Of a DNA stretch of 27,165 nt, positions 1 to 7,671 are shown one piece after another (the first letter of the stretch is position 1; the number at the start of each line of letters is the position of its first letter). The stretch covers positions 1 to 27,165 of the forward strand of contig DKUJ01000045.1 of assembly GCA_002490635.1 (NCBI GenBank). Reading direction: 5' to 3'. The position numbers and the translations under genes are program-made. The notes under the pieces are model-generated. The model saw only the letters and a list, made by a program, of their open reading frames with translations. It was not told the DNA's origin and did no database searches. Origin of the DNA: Porphyromonadaceae bacterium UBA7207. GTDB lineage: Bacteria > Bacteroidota > Bacteroidia > Bacteroidales > Muribaculaceae.

Positions 1-16
1 AACATTTAATTAACAT

Positions 17-34
17 TTCAAGGGAAACCTTGAA
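17..34. terminator. Possible stem-loop downstream of the PAS gene
   Basis: A 7-bp perfect stem (17-23 pairing with 28-34) closed by a GAAA tetraloop lies just past the stop codon of the minus-strand PAS gene. There is no clear T-run after it on either strand, so a terminator role is only a guess based on position. AACATTT/AAATGTT repeats around it allow alternative foldings. Confidence 0.3.
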
Positions 35-48
35 CTCATTTCAAATGT

Positions 49-405
49 TTAATTCTTTTGGGCATCTCTGTTGTAATGAGGCATTTGTGCGTCCACAACC
101 ATGGAAATCTCCACCATTCCGGAAATTTGGCCGTTCTGGCGCCATGGCGTCTGATATATTACTTTGTGCTGCCCGTTTTTCGTAATCGTGTAGGCATTGC
201 TCTGGCCGGTGGCAAGCATGTGACGTATCATCCGTGCCGATTCAGGCTTATGGCAATCGAAAAGATTTTTGCCAATCAACGGGCCATGAGAAGCGAAAGT
301 CTCACGCGCGCGCTCGTTCATATAAATGATGATTCCGTCGCAGTCACATACCGTGATTGCGCAATTGGTCTGCTCGGCCCATAGTGGCAACTGTTCAGGC
401 ATCAT
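49..405 (-). CDS. Small single-PAS-domain protein
   Basis: A protein of about 118 residues that is essentially one PAS fold. It has the features of a PAS_4-like sensor domain: a CAITVCDCDG strand, an INxR-like YMNERARE segment, an IGKNLFDCH helix, and closing beta strands (VIYQTPW, GMVEISMV). PAS domains bind small ligands or mediate protein contacts; no effector domain is attached, so the role is unknown. The ATG at 405 was chosen over the longer frame starting at 537 because it overlaps the bcp stop (ATGA). The extra N-terminal 44 residues of the longer frame would lie antisense-like across bcp in another frame and do not look like protein. A second ATG follows at 402. Overlap with the peroxiredoxin gene suggests co-transcription and perhaps a redox or stress-sensing role, which is inference. 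It has a single Cys pair in the core (CDC) that could be of interest for redox. Confidence 0.8.
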   Translation of the reverse strand: MMPEQLPLWAEQTNCAITVCDCDGIIIYMNERARETFASHGPLIGKNLFDCHKPESARMIRHMLATGQSNAYTITKNGQHKVIYQTPWRQNGQISGMVEISMVVDAQMPHYNRDAQKN

Positions 406-863
406 TTCAGTACTTCGAATATCTGGTTGGCGTGGTCTTTGGTTTTCACCACCTTCGGTCCGATTACGCTGGACACGGTTCCGTCCGGCTCGATGATAAA
501 AGTAGTGCGGAATGTGCCCATATATTTCCGCCCGCACATCGATTTCTCGCCATATACTCCGAATTGCTCCACAAGTTTATGGTCAGTGTCGGCTACCAGA
601 GGGAACGGCAGCTGATTCTTTTCGATGAACTTGCGGTGCGACGCTTCGGAATCGACGCTGACACCGATCACCTGCACACCGGCATCCCCGAGTGCGCTGT
701 AGTTGTCGCGTAGATTGCAGGCCTGCGCCGTACATCCCGAAGTGGAATCCTTGGGATAGAAATACAGTGCGATTTTCTTTCCGGGATAATCGCTCAGTCT
801 AATCACCCTGCCGTCCTGGTCGGTTCCGAGGACATCGGGAGCCTTGTCGCCTTCTTTTATCAT
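402..863 (-). CDS. bcp: Thioredoxin-dependent peroxiredoxin, Bcp/PrxQ type
   Basis: A 153-residue atypical 2-Cys peroxiredoxin that reduces hydrogen peroxide and organic hydroperoxides in the cytoplasm, with thioredoxin as reductant. The signature YPKDSTSGCTAQAC is present: the peroxidatic Cys is Cys44 and the resolving Cys is Cys49, five residues later, as in the PrxQ group. The conserved Arg lies in the FRTTFIIEPDG segment, and the length is normal for the family. The ATG at 863 lies about 26 bp downstream of a minus-strand -7 element (890-897). The gene overlaps the PAS-domain gene by an ATGA junction. A thioredoxin gene that could supply electrons is encoded at 13831-14130, though this is not evidence of a dedicated pair. 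Confidence 0.95.
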   Translation of the reverse strand: MIKEGDKAPDVLGTDQDGRVIRLSDYPGKKIALYFYPKDSTSGCTAQACNLRDNYSALGDAGVQVIGVSVDSEASHRKFIEKNQLPFPLVADTDHKLVEQFGVYGEKSMCGRKYMGTFRTTFIIEPDGTVSSVIGPKVVKTKDHANQIFEVLK

Positions 864-889
864 TTTTCCTGTTGATTATGTTCAGACTA

Positions 890-897
890 CAAAAATA
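890..897 (-). promoter_or_regulatory. Bacteroidota -7 element for bcp
   Basis: On the minus strand this reads TATTTTTG, a match to TAnnTTTG, 26 bp upstream of the bcp ATG. The upstream -33 element is weak (an ATTG at about 920-923, spacing about 22). Confidence 0.55.
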
Positions 898-942
898 ACC
901 ATTTGCGGCGTATTCCGCGCAATCGGGATACGTCTTTTTTTG

Positions 943-950
943 TACCTTTG
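943..950 (+). promoter_or_regulatory. Bacteroidota -7 element for ftsE
   Basis: TACCTTTG matches TAnnTTTG exactly and ends only 11 bp before the ftsE ATG at 962. With initiation usually a few bases past this element, the leader would be very short. No good TTTG -33 element is seen at the expected 19-21 bp distance. It is divergent from the bcp promoter, about 45 bp away. Confidence 0.65.
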
Positions 951-961
951 CATATTGAACA

Positions 962-1639
962 ATGGAACCTCTGGTAGAATATGACAAAGTCGGCATCCTG
1001 CGGTCGGAACATGTAGCCCTCAAGGATGTGTGCCTCCGGATTATGCCCGGAGAACTGGTATATCTAATGGGCCGCGTCGGCAGCGGCAAAACCTCGCTTC
1101 TTAAATCCATCTACGCCGAAGTACCCGTATCGTCGGGAAGCGCACGCGTGCTGGGCTACGACCTCGACGGCATAGCCAAAAAGGACATCCCCATGCTGCG
1201 CCGCAGGATAGGGATAGTATTCCAGGACTTCCAGCTCCTGCCCGACCGCACCGCCTACGACAACCTTTCGTTCGTCCTCGAGGCCACCGGCTGGAAAGAC
1301 CGCATGGAACGCCACCGGCGCATAGAAGAGGCACTCAAACGGGTAGGCATGCTCACCAAAGCCTTCAACTACCCGCACCGCCTCAGCGGTGGCGAGCAAC
1401 AGCGCATAGTCATAGCCCGCGCGCTGCTCAACAACCCTCCGCTGCTTCTCGCCGACGAGCCCACGGGCAACCTCGACCCCGAGACCGGCGAGCAGATCAT
1501 GCTCATGCTCAATGAGATTTCACAAACCGGCGACACCGCCGTGGTAATCGCCACCCACAATCATTCGTACCCGCGACGCTATCCGGGACGGATACTGCGC
1601 TGCGAACGCAAACAACTAATCGACACCGAACAACAATGA
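962..1639 (+). CDS. ftsE: Cell-division ABC transporter ATPase FtsE-like
   Basis: A 225-residue stand-alone ABC ATPase. Walker A is GRVGSGKTS at about residues 38-46, the Q-loop is in VFQDFQLLPD, the signature is LSGGEQQR, Walker B is LLLADEPTG, and the H-loop is in IATHNH. The short N-terminus and the FQDFQLLPDRT stretch fit FtsE better than LolD. FtsE pairs with the membrane protein FtsX to control periplasmic cell-wall hydrolases during division. No ftsX is in the window. The next gene begins inside the ftsE stop codon (ATGA at 1636), so the downstream cell-wall hydrolase-like protein is translationally coupled. It could instead be a related MacB/LolD-type ATPase. Confidence 0.85.
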   Translation: MEPLVEYDKVGILRSEHVALKDVCLRIMPGELVYLMGRVGSGKTSLLKSIYAEVPVSSGSARVLGYDLDGIAKKDIPMLRRRIGIVFQDFQLLPDRTAYDNLSFVLEATGWKDRMERHRRIEEALKRVGMLTKAFNYPHRLSGGEQQRIVIARALLNNPPLLLADEPTGNLDPETGEQIMLMLNEISQTGDTAVVIATHNHSYPRRYPGRILRCERKQLIDTEQQ

Positions 1640-2520
1640 GAACCACAATCATAAAAGCCGCACTCGGTATCGCTATCGCACTCAACGCCTTCCTGGCCGG
1701 AGCCCAGAGCGTGGGCGAACTGCGCTTCGGCAACGAACGCACCGACACCGTACGCCTCACAGAACTTCTCGACGCCGGAGCCGCCATCGACACCGACAAC
1801 TGCGGACGCGCCGCCTTCTTCGCACACCAGTTCATAGGCATACCCTACCAGGCCCATACCCTCGAATCGCCCGACGGCAACGAGACACTCACCATACGGC
1901 TCGACTCCCTCGACTGCACCACATTCGCCGAAACCGTGCTCTCACTGGCACGCACAGCCGGAGAGCGGCGCCACTCATGGCGTGACTATGTGTACAACCT
2001 GCGCTCGCTGCGCTACCGCGGAGGCCGCATCGACGGCTACCCGAGCCGCCTGCACTACATTGCAGAGTGGGCAGTGGACAACATCCACCGCGGCAACCTC
2101 GAGGATGCAACACGCCTTTTCCCGCGGATAACCCACATGGTGAAAAGCATCGACTTCATGAGCGCCCATCGCGACCGCTACCCCGCTCTTGCCGATTCGG
2201 CAGCATACGCACGCATCCGGCAGACCGAGAGCGGCTACCGCAACCACCGCTTCCCATACATCAAGACAAACGACCTCGGCTCACGCGCCACAAAAGAGGC
2301 ATTCCGCAGCGGCGACATCGTAGCACTGGTCTCCAAGACCGACGGCCTCGACGTAACCCACATGGGCGTGATAATAAAAGACGAAAAAGGCACGCCGCAT
2401 CTGCTGCATGCCTCGTCGACACTCGGAAAAGTAACACTTGAAGAAGAGCCGCTGGTCGATTTCGTACGCCGCAACCGCAACTGGCTGGGCGTGCGCGTAT
2501 TCCGAATCCCGCGGCAATAG
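1636..2520 (+). CDS. Secreted DUF1460 family protein, NlpC/P60-like amidase
   Basis: A 294-residue protein with an N-terminal signal peptide (about residues 1-24, ending LAGAQS). The rest matches the DUF1460 family, a circular-permuted-looking NlpC/P60 cysteine peptidase fold that has been described as N-acetylmuramoyl-L-alanine amidase-like. The candidate nucleophile is Cys94 in the SLDCTTFAET motif. Candidate catalytic His residues are His242 in VTHMGVI and His258 in LLHASS. The conserved SRLHYIAEW segment at about 137-145 is also present. It should act in the periplasm on peptidoglycan fragments. It is translationally coupled to ftsE upstream and converges with a small membrane protein gene 12 bp downstream. 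Substrate specificity cannot be read from the sequence. Confidence 0.88.
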   Translation: MRTTIIKAALGIAIALNAFLAGAQSVGELRFGNERTDTVRLTELLDAGAAIDTDNCGRAAFFAHQFIGIPYQAHTLESPDGNETLTIRLDSLDCTTFAETVLSLARTAGERRHSWRDYVYNLRSLRYRGGRIDGYPSRLHYIAEWAVDNIHRGNLEDATRLFPRITHMVKSIDFMSAHRDRYPALADSAAYARIRQTESGYRNHRFPYIKTNDLGSRATKEAFRSGDIVALVSKTDGLDVTHMGVIIKDEKGTPHLLHASSTLGKVTLEEEPLVDFVRRNRNWLGVRVFRIPRQ

Positions 2521-2532
2521 CGCGAAAGAGGG

Positions 2533-2865
2533 CTACGAAAGCCCCACCTTTATCACCACAAGAAAAGCCGCCAGCACCACAACAAGCACCAGCGAAGCAA
2601 TCACAGCGGTGATTGCAAGCGATTTCACTGCCCTGGAACGGCCGGGAAGCGACATGAAACCAACCACGGCGGCAAGCACCGCCACCACCATGGCCACGTA
2701 GCCGTTAACCCACATCAACATGGCCCACGCCAGCAAGGCAAGCACTACCGAAATCCAGGCCATAGCCGGCGAACGGTAGCTTCCGGGGCTTTCCACCACA
2801 CCCTCCGACTGTTCCGGCGATTCGTTACGGGCGGGGGCGATATCCTTATCTACATTGTCTGTCAT
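2533..2865 (-). CDS. Small multi-pass membrane protein, unknown function
   Basis: About 110 residues. The N-terminal 34 or so are polar and acidic (TDNVDKDIAPARNESPEQSE region). Then come three hydrophobic segments: MAWISVVLALLAWAMLMWV with GYVAMVVAVLAAVVGFMSL, a basic loop (PGRSRAVKS), and a last helix of about 22 residues near the C-terminus. The basic loop suggests orientation by the positive-inside rule. The family was not recognised. The ATG at 2865 is preferred over the GTG at 2889, because that GTG lies inside the predicted -7 promoter element. The gene stands alone and is convergent with the DUF1460 gene. Confidence 0.7.
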   Translation of the reverse strand: MTDNVDKDIAPARNESPEQSEGVVESPGSYRSPAMAWISVVLALLAWAMLMWVNGYVAMVVAVLAAVVGFMSLPGRSRAVKSLAITAVIASLVLVVVLAAFLVVIKVGLS

Positions 2866-2888
2866 CGTGTTCGTGCTAAATCTGGCCA

Positions 2889-2896
2889 CAAAGTTA
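2889..2896 (-). promoter_or_regulatory. -7 element for the small membrane protein
   Basis: On the minus strand it reads TAACTTTG (TAnnTTTG). It ends 23 bp upstream of the ATG at 2865 and overlaps the alternative GTG at 2889, which rules that start out. Confidence 0.6.
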
Positions 2897-3054
2897 CAAT
2901 TTTTTTACACATCGGCACATAATTTTACGTAACACTTCCACCAAAAAGCGGATGCCGCTCATATCGGGACGAACAACGCCCACCGACACACCCGACATAA
3001 TCAAAAACACACAACTGACACCGAGGTTCAGAATGCAGGCCGGCTATTTTTTCT

Positions 3055-3062
3055 TAACTTTG
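3055..3062 (+). promoter_or_regulatory. -7 element abutting the GT2 start codon
   Basis: TAACTTTG ends just 4 bp before the ATG at 3067. Initiation in this phylum is usually a few bases downstream of the element, so the transcript would begin at or next to the AUG. An in-frame second ATG follows at 3076. No clear -33 TTG is seen at the right distance. Confidence 0.6.
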
Positions 3063-3066
3063 CGGT

Positions 3067-4068
3067 ATGAACCCAATGCCACACACATCCGCCATCAATC
3101 CGGACACCGGCAGATCCGGCGAACCGGTGATTGCAATCGTTGTACCATGCTATAACGAAACGCAGGCTCTGCCCATAAGCGTGCCGGAACTTTTGGCTCG
3201 CATCGACGAGATGGCAAGCCTCGGCATCGCCGACAGCGGCAGCTTTCTGCTGCTGGTCGACGACGGAAGCACCGACGGCACCTGGGACATGATAAAGAGC
3301 ATGAGCGCCGCCGACCCTCGCGTCCGCGGCCTCGCCCTTGCCCACAACCGCGGCCACCAGTATGCCCTGCTGGCAGGGCTGATGGAAGCACGCACAATGT
3401 GCGATGCCGCCGTGAGCATCGACGCCGACCTCCAGGACGATCCAGCCGCAATAGTCACCATGGTGCAGCTGTTCCGCTCCGGCAAGGAAATTGTGTACGG
3501 CGTGCGCAGCTCCAGAGCCTCCGATACGGCCTTCAAACGGAATTCAGCACATGCGTTCTATTCCTTTCAGAAGGCTATGGGCCTGGAAACCGTCTACGAC
3601 CACGCCGACTACCGCCTGATGAGCGCACGCGCCCTCGACCTGCTTGCCGAATACGGCGAAAGCAACATTTTCCTCCGCGGCATCGTGCCACAGATAGGCC
3701 TCGAGACCGCCGTTGTGGAATATGCCCGCAATCCCCGCGTTGCAGGAATCTCCAAATATCCCCTCCGGAAGATGCTCGCCCTGTCGGTCGACGGCATAAC
3801 ATCCTTCTCCGCAGCGCCCATGCGATGGATTTTCTATCTCGGACTGGCCATATTCCTTCTCACATTCCTGGTGGGAATCTACGTACTGGTGTCGCATTTC
3901 TTCGGCCATCACACCATGCCGGGATGGGCTTCGCTGATGATTTCCGTGTGGGTCCTCGGCAGCCTCATCCTCATGTCCATAGGTATGGTGGGAGAATACG
4001 TGGGCAAAATTTTCCGTGAAGTAAAACACCGCCCACGCTACGCCGTGCGCGAACGCACATGGCAATGA
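3067..4068 (+). CDS. GT2 family polyprenyl-phosphate glycosyltransferase (GtrB/DPMS-like)
   Basis: A 333-residue GT-A glycosyltransferase. It has the nucleotide-binding strand IVVPCYNE (about 24-31), LLVDDGSTDGTW (62-73) and the metal-binding DADLQDD (119-125). A short juxtamembrane amphipathic stretch (GISKYPLRK) precedes two transmembrane helices (about 253-277 and 288-311). This architecture is that of GtrB/ArnC-type enzymes, which move a sugar from a nucleotide donor to undecaprenyl phosphate at the cytoplasmic face. The sugar cannot be told from sequence. It is the first gene of a tightly packed unit, and the next gene starts inside its last codons (4059). An alternative in-frame ATG is at 3076. 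Confidence 0.88.
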   Translation: MNPMPHTSAINPDTGRSGEPVIAIVVPCYNETQALPISVPELLARIDEMASLGIADSGSFLLLVDDGSTDGTWDMIKSMSAADPRVRGLALAHNRGHQYALLAGLMEARTMCDAAVSIDADLQDDPAAIVTMVQLFRSGKEIVYGVRSSRASDTAFKRNSAHAFYSFQKAMGLETVYDHADYRLMSARALDLLAEYGESNIFLRGIVPQIGLETAVVEYARNPRVAGISKYPLRKMLALSVDGITSFSAAPMRWIFYLGLAIFLLTFLVGIYVLVSHFFGHHTMPGWASLMISVWVLGSLILMSIGMVGEYVGKIFREVKHRPRYAVRERTWQ

Positions 4069-4895
4069 CCACCGCATCCGAACCGGCCATCGAAAAGCCT
4101 CAGTACTGGCGGCTGCTCCTCGACATCGAGGCCGACACACTGCACGCACTGGCCACCTCCACCGTGGCCGACGCCACCATGCAGTGCTTCTCCATACCCC
4201 TCAACCCCACACTTACACCCCAGGCGGCATTGAGGGAGGCCGTCTACTCCACACCGGCATTGCTCAGCGACTTCGGCAGAATCGACATCGTCATAGCCTC
4301 CGACCGTTTCGCAGTACTGCCCGCAGCCATCGACACCGAAACCGCCGACGCAGCCGCGGACATCGCCGCGATTGCAGCCGACGGCTCCGACGCCACCGTG
4401 AACATCTCTCCGGCAAGAGGCTCAGGCGCCGCCGTGGCGTGGACAACCACTCCCGAACTGCTCGCCTTCGTGCAGCGCACCTTCCGCAATCCAGGCATAC
4501 ACCACCCGCTGGCCATCCTCGGAAGCTATTTCTCCAGCCGCAGCCACAGAGGAAACCGCCGCAAGACATACATCCACCTCGCCGACGGCGACCGCGTTGA
4601 CATGGCAAGTTTCGACAGCGACGGCAGCCTGCTGCGGCTGAGCGCGAAACACGCCGCATCCGAAACCGACGCACTATATATCATAATGGCATCGCTCAAG
4701 GCCGACTGCTTCAACCCGCTGGACGATGAACTGCTGCTCTGCGGCAACGCCAGGCGCCGGCAGTCGCTCACCCCACTGCTGCGCCGCTACATACGCAACG
4801 TGATGCCAATGATTTTCCCCTCGGCGGCGCTACGGGCAGGCGACCACGCACAAAGCGCACCATTCCCTCTTGTAATTCTACCTCTATGCGAATAA
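4059..4895 (+). CDS. DUF3822 family protein
   Basis: A 278-residue soluble protein of the Bacteroidota family DUF3822, which has no established function and commonly sits directly before rsmD. Recognisable features are the opening YWRLLLDIEADTLHAL strand, the central IVIASDRFAVLP segment, and the ALYIIMASLKADCFNPLDDELLLCG stretch split over about 205-230. A PilM/ASKHA-like fold has been suggested for such proteins, but I cannot confirm it. It overlaps the upstream GT2 gene by 10 bp and rsmD by 10 bp, so it is surely in the same transcript. Confidence 0.8.
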   Translation: MAMTTASEPAIEKPQYWRLLLDIEADTLHALATSTVADATMQCFSIPLNPTLTPQAALREAVYSTPALLSDFGRIDIVIASDRFAVLPAAIDTETADAAADIAAIAADGSDATVNISPARGSGAAVAWTTTPELLAFVQRTFRNPGIHHPLAILGSYFSSRSHRGNRRKTYIHLADGDRVDMASFDSDGSLLRLSAKHAASETDALYIIMASLKADCFNPLDDELLLCGNARRRQSLTPLLRRYIRNVMPMIFPSAALRAGDHAQSAPFPLVILPLCE

Positions 4896-5440
4896 TACGT
4901 GGAAAATACGGCCGGCGGAGATTCGACGTGCCTTCAAACATTACCGCACGACCCACAACCGATTTCGCGCGGGAAAACATATTCAATGTGTTCGAGAACC
5001 TGGTCGACTTCGACGACTGCGACGCCCTCGACCTCTTCGCCGGCACCGGCGCCGTGAGCTTCGAACTCCTCTCCCGCGAATGCCACACAGTAACCGCAGT
5101 GGAAAAAGCGCCGGTACAGCAGAAATTCATAGCCAAAGTGGCCGCCGAACTCGGCGCCGGAAACTTCCGGCTCATCCGAGGCGACGCCATGCGCTACATA
5201 GCCTCCGCCCCGGCAAGCTTCGACTTCGTGTTCGCCGACCCGCCATACGACATGGAAGGCTTCGCCGGCATCCCATCCGCCATCCTCTCGTCCGGCCTCC
5301 TCAGACCGGGAGCGCTGTTCACTATCGAACATTCCGCCAGGCACGATTTCTCCACGCTGCCGCATTTTCTGGAGCACCGTGCCTACGGCTCCGTGAACTT
5401 CTCAATATTCCGCATTCCGGAAAACAACGAAAACGCCTGA
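4886..5440 (+). CDS. rsmD: 16S rRNA (guanine(966)-N2)-methyltransferase RsmD
   Basis: A 184-residue SAM-dependent Rossmann methyltransferase that modifies G966 of 16S rRNA in the assembled small subunit. The N-terminus has the family opener MRIIRGKYGRRRF and the RPTTDFAREN segment (about 22-31). SAM motif I is LDLFAGTGAVSFE (48-60), and the catalytic motif IV is DPPY at 118-121. The length is usual for the family. The ATG at 4886 overlaps the DUF3822 end. Four bases separate it from the esterase gene. Confidence 0.94.
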   Translation: MRIIRGKYGRRRFDVPSNITARPTTDFARENIFNVFENLVDFDDCDALDLFAGTGAVSFELLSRECHTVTAVEKAPVQQKFIAKVAAELGAGNFRLIRGDAMRYIASAPASFDFVFADPPYDMEGFAGIPSAILSSGLLRPGALFTIEHSARHDFSTLPHFLEHRAYGSVNFSIFRIPENNENA

Positions 5441-5444
5441 ACCA

Positions 5445-6272
5445 ATGCAAAAACTCTTACGACATCTGCTGCTCGCCTCCATCGCGGCACTCTTACCCGC
5501 AACCGCCGCCGCTTTCAGCGTCGACACCATCAGCGTGAGCGAGCCGCGCCTGCTCGACAACCCCATGCCCGCACTCGTGGCCGTCCCCGACGCGGCTGCC
5601 GACACCTCGCTGCGCTTTCCCACCGTCTACCTCCTCCACGGCTATGGCGGCGACCACACCAACTGGCTGGCCAAACAGCCCCGCATCGGTGAACTCGCCG
5701 ACCGCTACGGCATCGTGGTGGTAACTCCCGGCGCCGGTAACACATGGTACTTCGATGCCCCGGGCAAACCGGGACAACAGGTAGAGACATTCTTTATCGA
5801 AGCCCTCGTGCCATACATCGACGCCAACTATCCCACAATCGACTCCCGGGCAAAACGCGCCATCTCCGGCCTCAGCATGGGCGGCCACGGCGCGCTGCGC
5901 ATGGCCACAAGGCACCCGCAGATTTTCGGTGCGGCGGCGAGCATGAGCGGCGGCGTCGACATAAGGCCTTTCGAGAACAGATGGGGTATCAAGGACATCA
6001 TAGGCACCCGCCAGAGCAACCCTGCCGCCTGGGACAACGCCACCGTGGCCGGCATGATTCCGCAGATAAAGGAAGCCGGCCTGGCAATCCTTTTCGACTG
6101 CGGCGTCGACGACTTCTTCGCCGATGTCAACAACAGCCTGCATAGCGCCATGGTGGAAGCTGGAATACCCCACGACTACATCTCGCGCCCGGGCAACCAC
6201 TCCTGGAAATACTGGGGCAACTCGGTGCTCTACCACCTCCTGTTCTTCAACGAGTTCTTCAGCCGCCAATGA
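5445..6272 (+). CDS. Secreted alpha/beta-hydrolase esterase (esterase D-like)
   Basis: A 275-residue serine esterase with a signal peptide (about residues 1-23, ending ATAAAF). The family features are an oxyanion HGYGGD segment at about 65-70, the nucleophile elbow GLSMGG with Ser144, the acid at Asp222 or Asp223 in DCGVDDFF, and the catalytic histidine His252 in PGNHSW. This is the esterase D / feruloyl-esterase-like family. Bacteroidota members act in the periplasm or at the cell surface on acyl esters, often on decorated carbohydrates, but the substrate here is unknown. It lies between rsmD and recF, and its stop codon overlaps the recF start. Confidence 0.9.
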   Translation: MQKLLRHLLLASIAALLPATAAAFSVDTISVSEPRLLDNPMPALVAVPDAAADTSLRFPTVYLLHGYGGDHTNWLAKQPRIGELADRYGIVVVTPGAGNTWYFDAPGKPGQQVETFFIEALVPYIDANYPTIDSRAKRAISGLSMGGHGALRMATRHPQIFGAAASMSGGVDIRPFENRWGIKDIIGTRQSNPAAWDNATVAGMIPQIKEAGLAILFDCGVDDFFADVNNSLHSAMVEAGIPHDYISRPGNHSWKYWGNSVLYHLLFFNEFFSRQ

Positions 6273-7384
6273 TTCTGCGCTCGCTGGCAGCCACTGACTT
6301 CAAGAATATCGCCGGAGCATCTCTGGAGTTCTCCGACGGAATAAACTGTTTCCTGGGCGACAACGGCATGGGAAAGAGCAACCTCCTTGACGCGCTGTAC
6401 ATGCTATCCTACTGCCGCAGCTTCACCGGCGTGGCCGACCCCGCGCTGATTCGCCGCGGCCAGGAATTCGCCATGCTCAACGCACGCTACCGAAGGCGCG
6501 GCGTCGACGAGGAACTCAACGTGGCAATACGGCCAGGACGCCGCAAAAGCTTCCGCCGACAGGGAAAGGAATACAAACGTCTGGCCGACCATCTCGGAGC
6601 CTTCCCCCTGGTGCTGCTCTCGCCCGCCGACATGACACTGTGCTGCGGCGAACCGGCCGAACGACGCCGTTTCATCGACCAGATAGCCTCACAGAGCGAC
6701 CCTCGCTATCTCGAAGCCATGATACGCTACACGCAGGCCACCGACGGCCGTAACAGGCTGCTGCGTGCCGAGTCCTGCGACAACTCCCTCTACGAGGCTT
6801 TCGAGATGCAGATGGACGCCGCCGCCACATACCTCTGCCGTGTACGCGCGAAAACAGCCGCCGGACTCGCCGGACTCTTCCGGCCATTGTACCACGCCAT
6901 AGCGCCCGGAGAATCGCCGGAGCTGGCCTACGAGCCCGCAATGGGAGCCAATGCCGGAACCCCGGGTGCACTTGCCGAAGAACTCGCCGCAAAACGGCGC
7001 CGCGACATCGCCATAGGACACACCGCCAACGGCCCCCACCGCGACGACTTCGCCATGACCATCGACAGCGCCCCCGTGCGCCGGATAGCATCGCAAGGAC
7101 AGACAAAAACATTCACCACAGCGCTCAGACTGGCACAGTACGGCCTTCTGAGGCAGCAGCTCGGCATCAACCCCCTGCTGCTGCTCGACGACATTTTCGA
7201 CAAACTCGACGCCGCACGCGTGGCCAACATAATCGCCTGCGTGGCCGACAACGGTGCGTTCGGCCAAATTTTCATAACCGACACCAACCGCCGCCATCTC
7301 GACGAAATCGTGGCCGAAATAGGCAACTCAGGAGCCGACAGCAGGCTCTGGAGCGTCAGCAACGGAAACTTTACACTCCTGTGA
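6269..7384 (+). CDS. recF: DNA replication and repair protein RecF
   Basis: A 371-residue SMC-like ATPase that loads RecA at gaps together with RecO and RecR. Walker A is GDNGMGKS at 30-37. The ABC-type signature is in the ASQGQTKTFTTALRLAQ stretch, and Walker B is LLLLDDIFDKLD near the C-terminus. The length is typical. The ATG sits in the esterase stop (ATGA at 6269). As in many Bacteroidota, the next gene is the DUF721/DciA gene, here joined by a GTGA overlap. Confidence 0.96.
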   Translation: MILRSLAATDFKNIAGASLEFSDGINCFLGDNGMGKSNLLDALYMLSYCRSFTGVADPALIRRGQEFAMLNARYRRRGVDEELNVAIRPGRRKSFRRQGKEYKRLADHLGAFPLVLLSPADMTLCCGEPAERRRFIDQIASQSDPRYLEAMIRYTQATDGRNRLLRAESCDNSLYEAFEMQMDAAATYLCRVRAKTAAGLAGLFRPLYHAIAPGESPELAYEPAMGANAGTPGALAEELAAKRRRDIAIGHTANGPHRDDFAMTIDSAPVRRIASQGQTKTFTTALRLAQYGLLRQQLGINPLLLLDDIFDKLDAARVANIIACVADNGAFGQIFITDTNRRHLDEIVAEIGNSGADSRLWSVSNGNFTLL

Positions 7385-7671
7385 AACGTTCCAAACCAAG
7401 ACCCGTAGGCCAGATTATTGCGGAAATGTTCGCCCGCACAGGCCTGAAACCGGAACTCGACCGCCACAAGGCCGAAGCCTTATGGCCGGTGATTGCCGGC
7501 AGAAACATAGCCGCCTTCACAACGGCTGTGAGAGTCCGCGAAACAACAATGCACGTCTATGTGGCATCCGCTCCGCTAAAGGAAGAACTCGGATACATGA
7601 AAGACGTGCTCCTGCTGCGGCTCAACAGCCACATCGAAGGCGAGAAAATCACCAACATAGCCATACACTGA
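7381..7671 (+). CDS. DUF721 (DciA-like) replicative helicase loader candidate
   Basis: A 96-residue DUF721 protein. The family includes DciA, the ancestral operator that helps load the replicative helicase DnaB in bacteria without DnaC. Typical features are GQIIAEMFARTGL, the ALWPVIAG core and the VYVASAPLKEELGYMK stretch leading to LLLRLN. It starts with GTG at 7381, overlapping the recF stop codon (GTGA). Only the DUF721 domain is present, with no extended tail. Adjacency to recF is common and fits a replication and repair role. The DciA function is inferred from family membership. Confidence 0.85.
   Translation: MKRSKPRPVGQIIAEMFARTGLKPELDRHKAEALWPVIAGRNIAAFTTAVRVRETTMHVYVASAPLKEELGYMKDVLLLRLNSHIEGEKITNIAIH

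Noticed and set aside
2866..2889. GTG-start extension of the small membrane protein
   Set aside because: The GTG is inside the predicted -7 promoter element on that strand.
5493..6269. Long antisense open frames opposite the esterase, recF and other genes
   Set aside because: They mirror the codon bias of real plus-strand genes in GC-rich DNA and lack family signatures.
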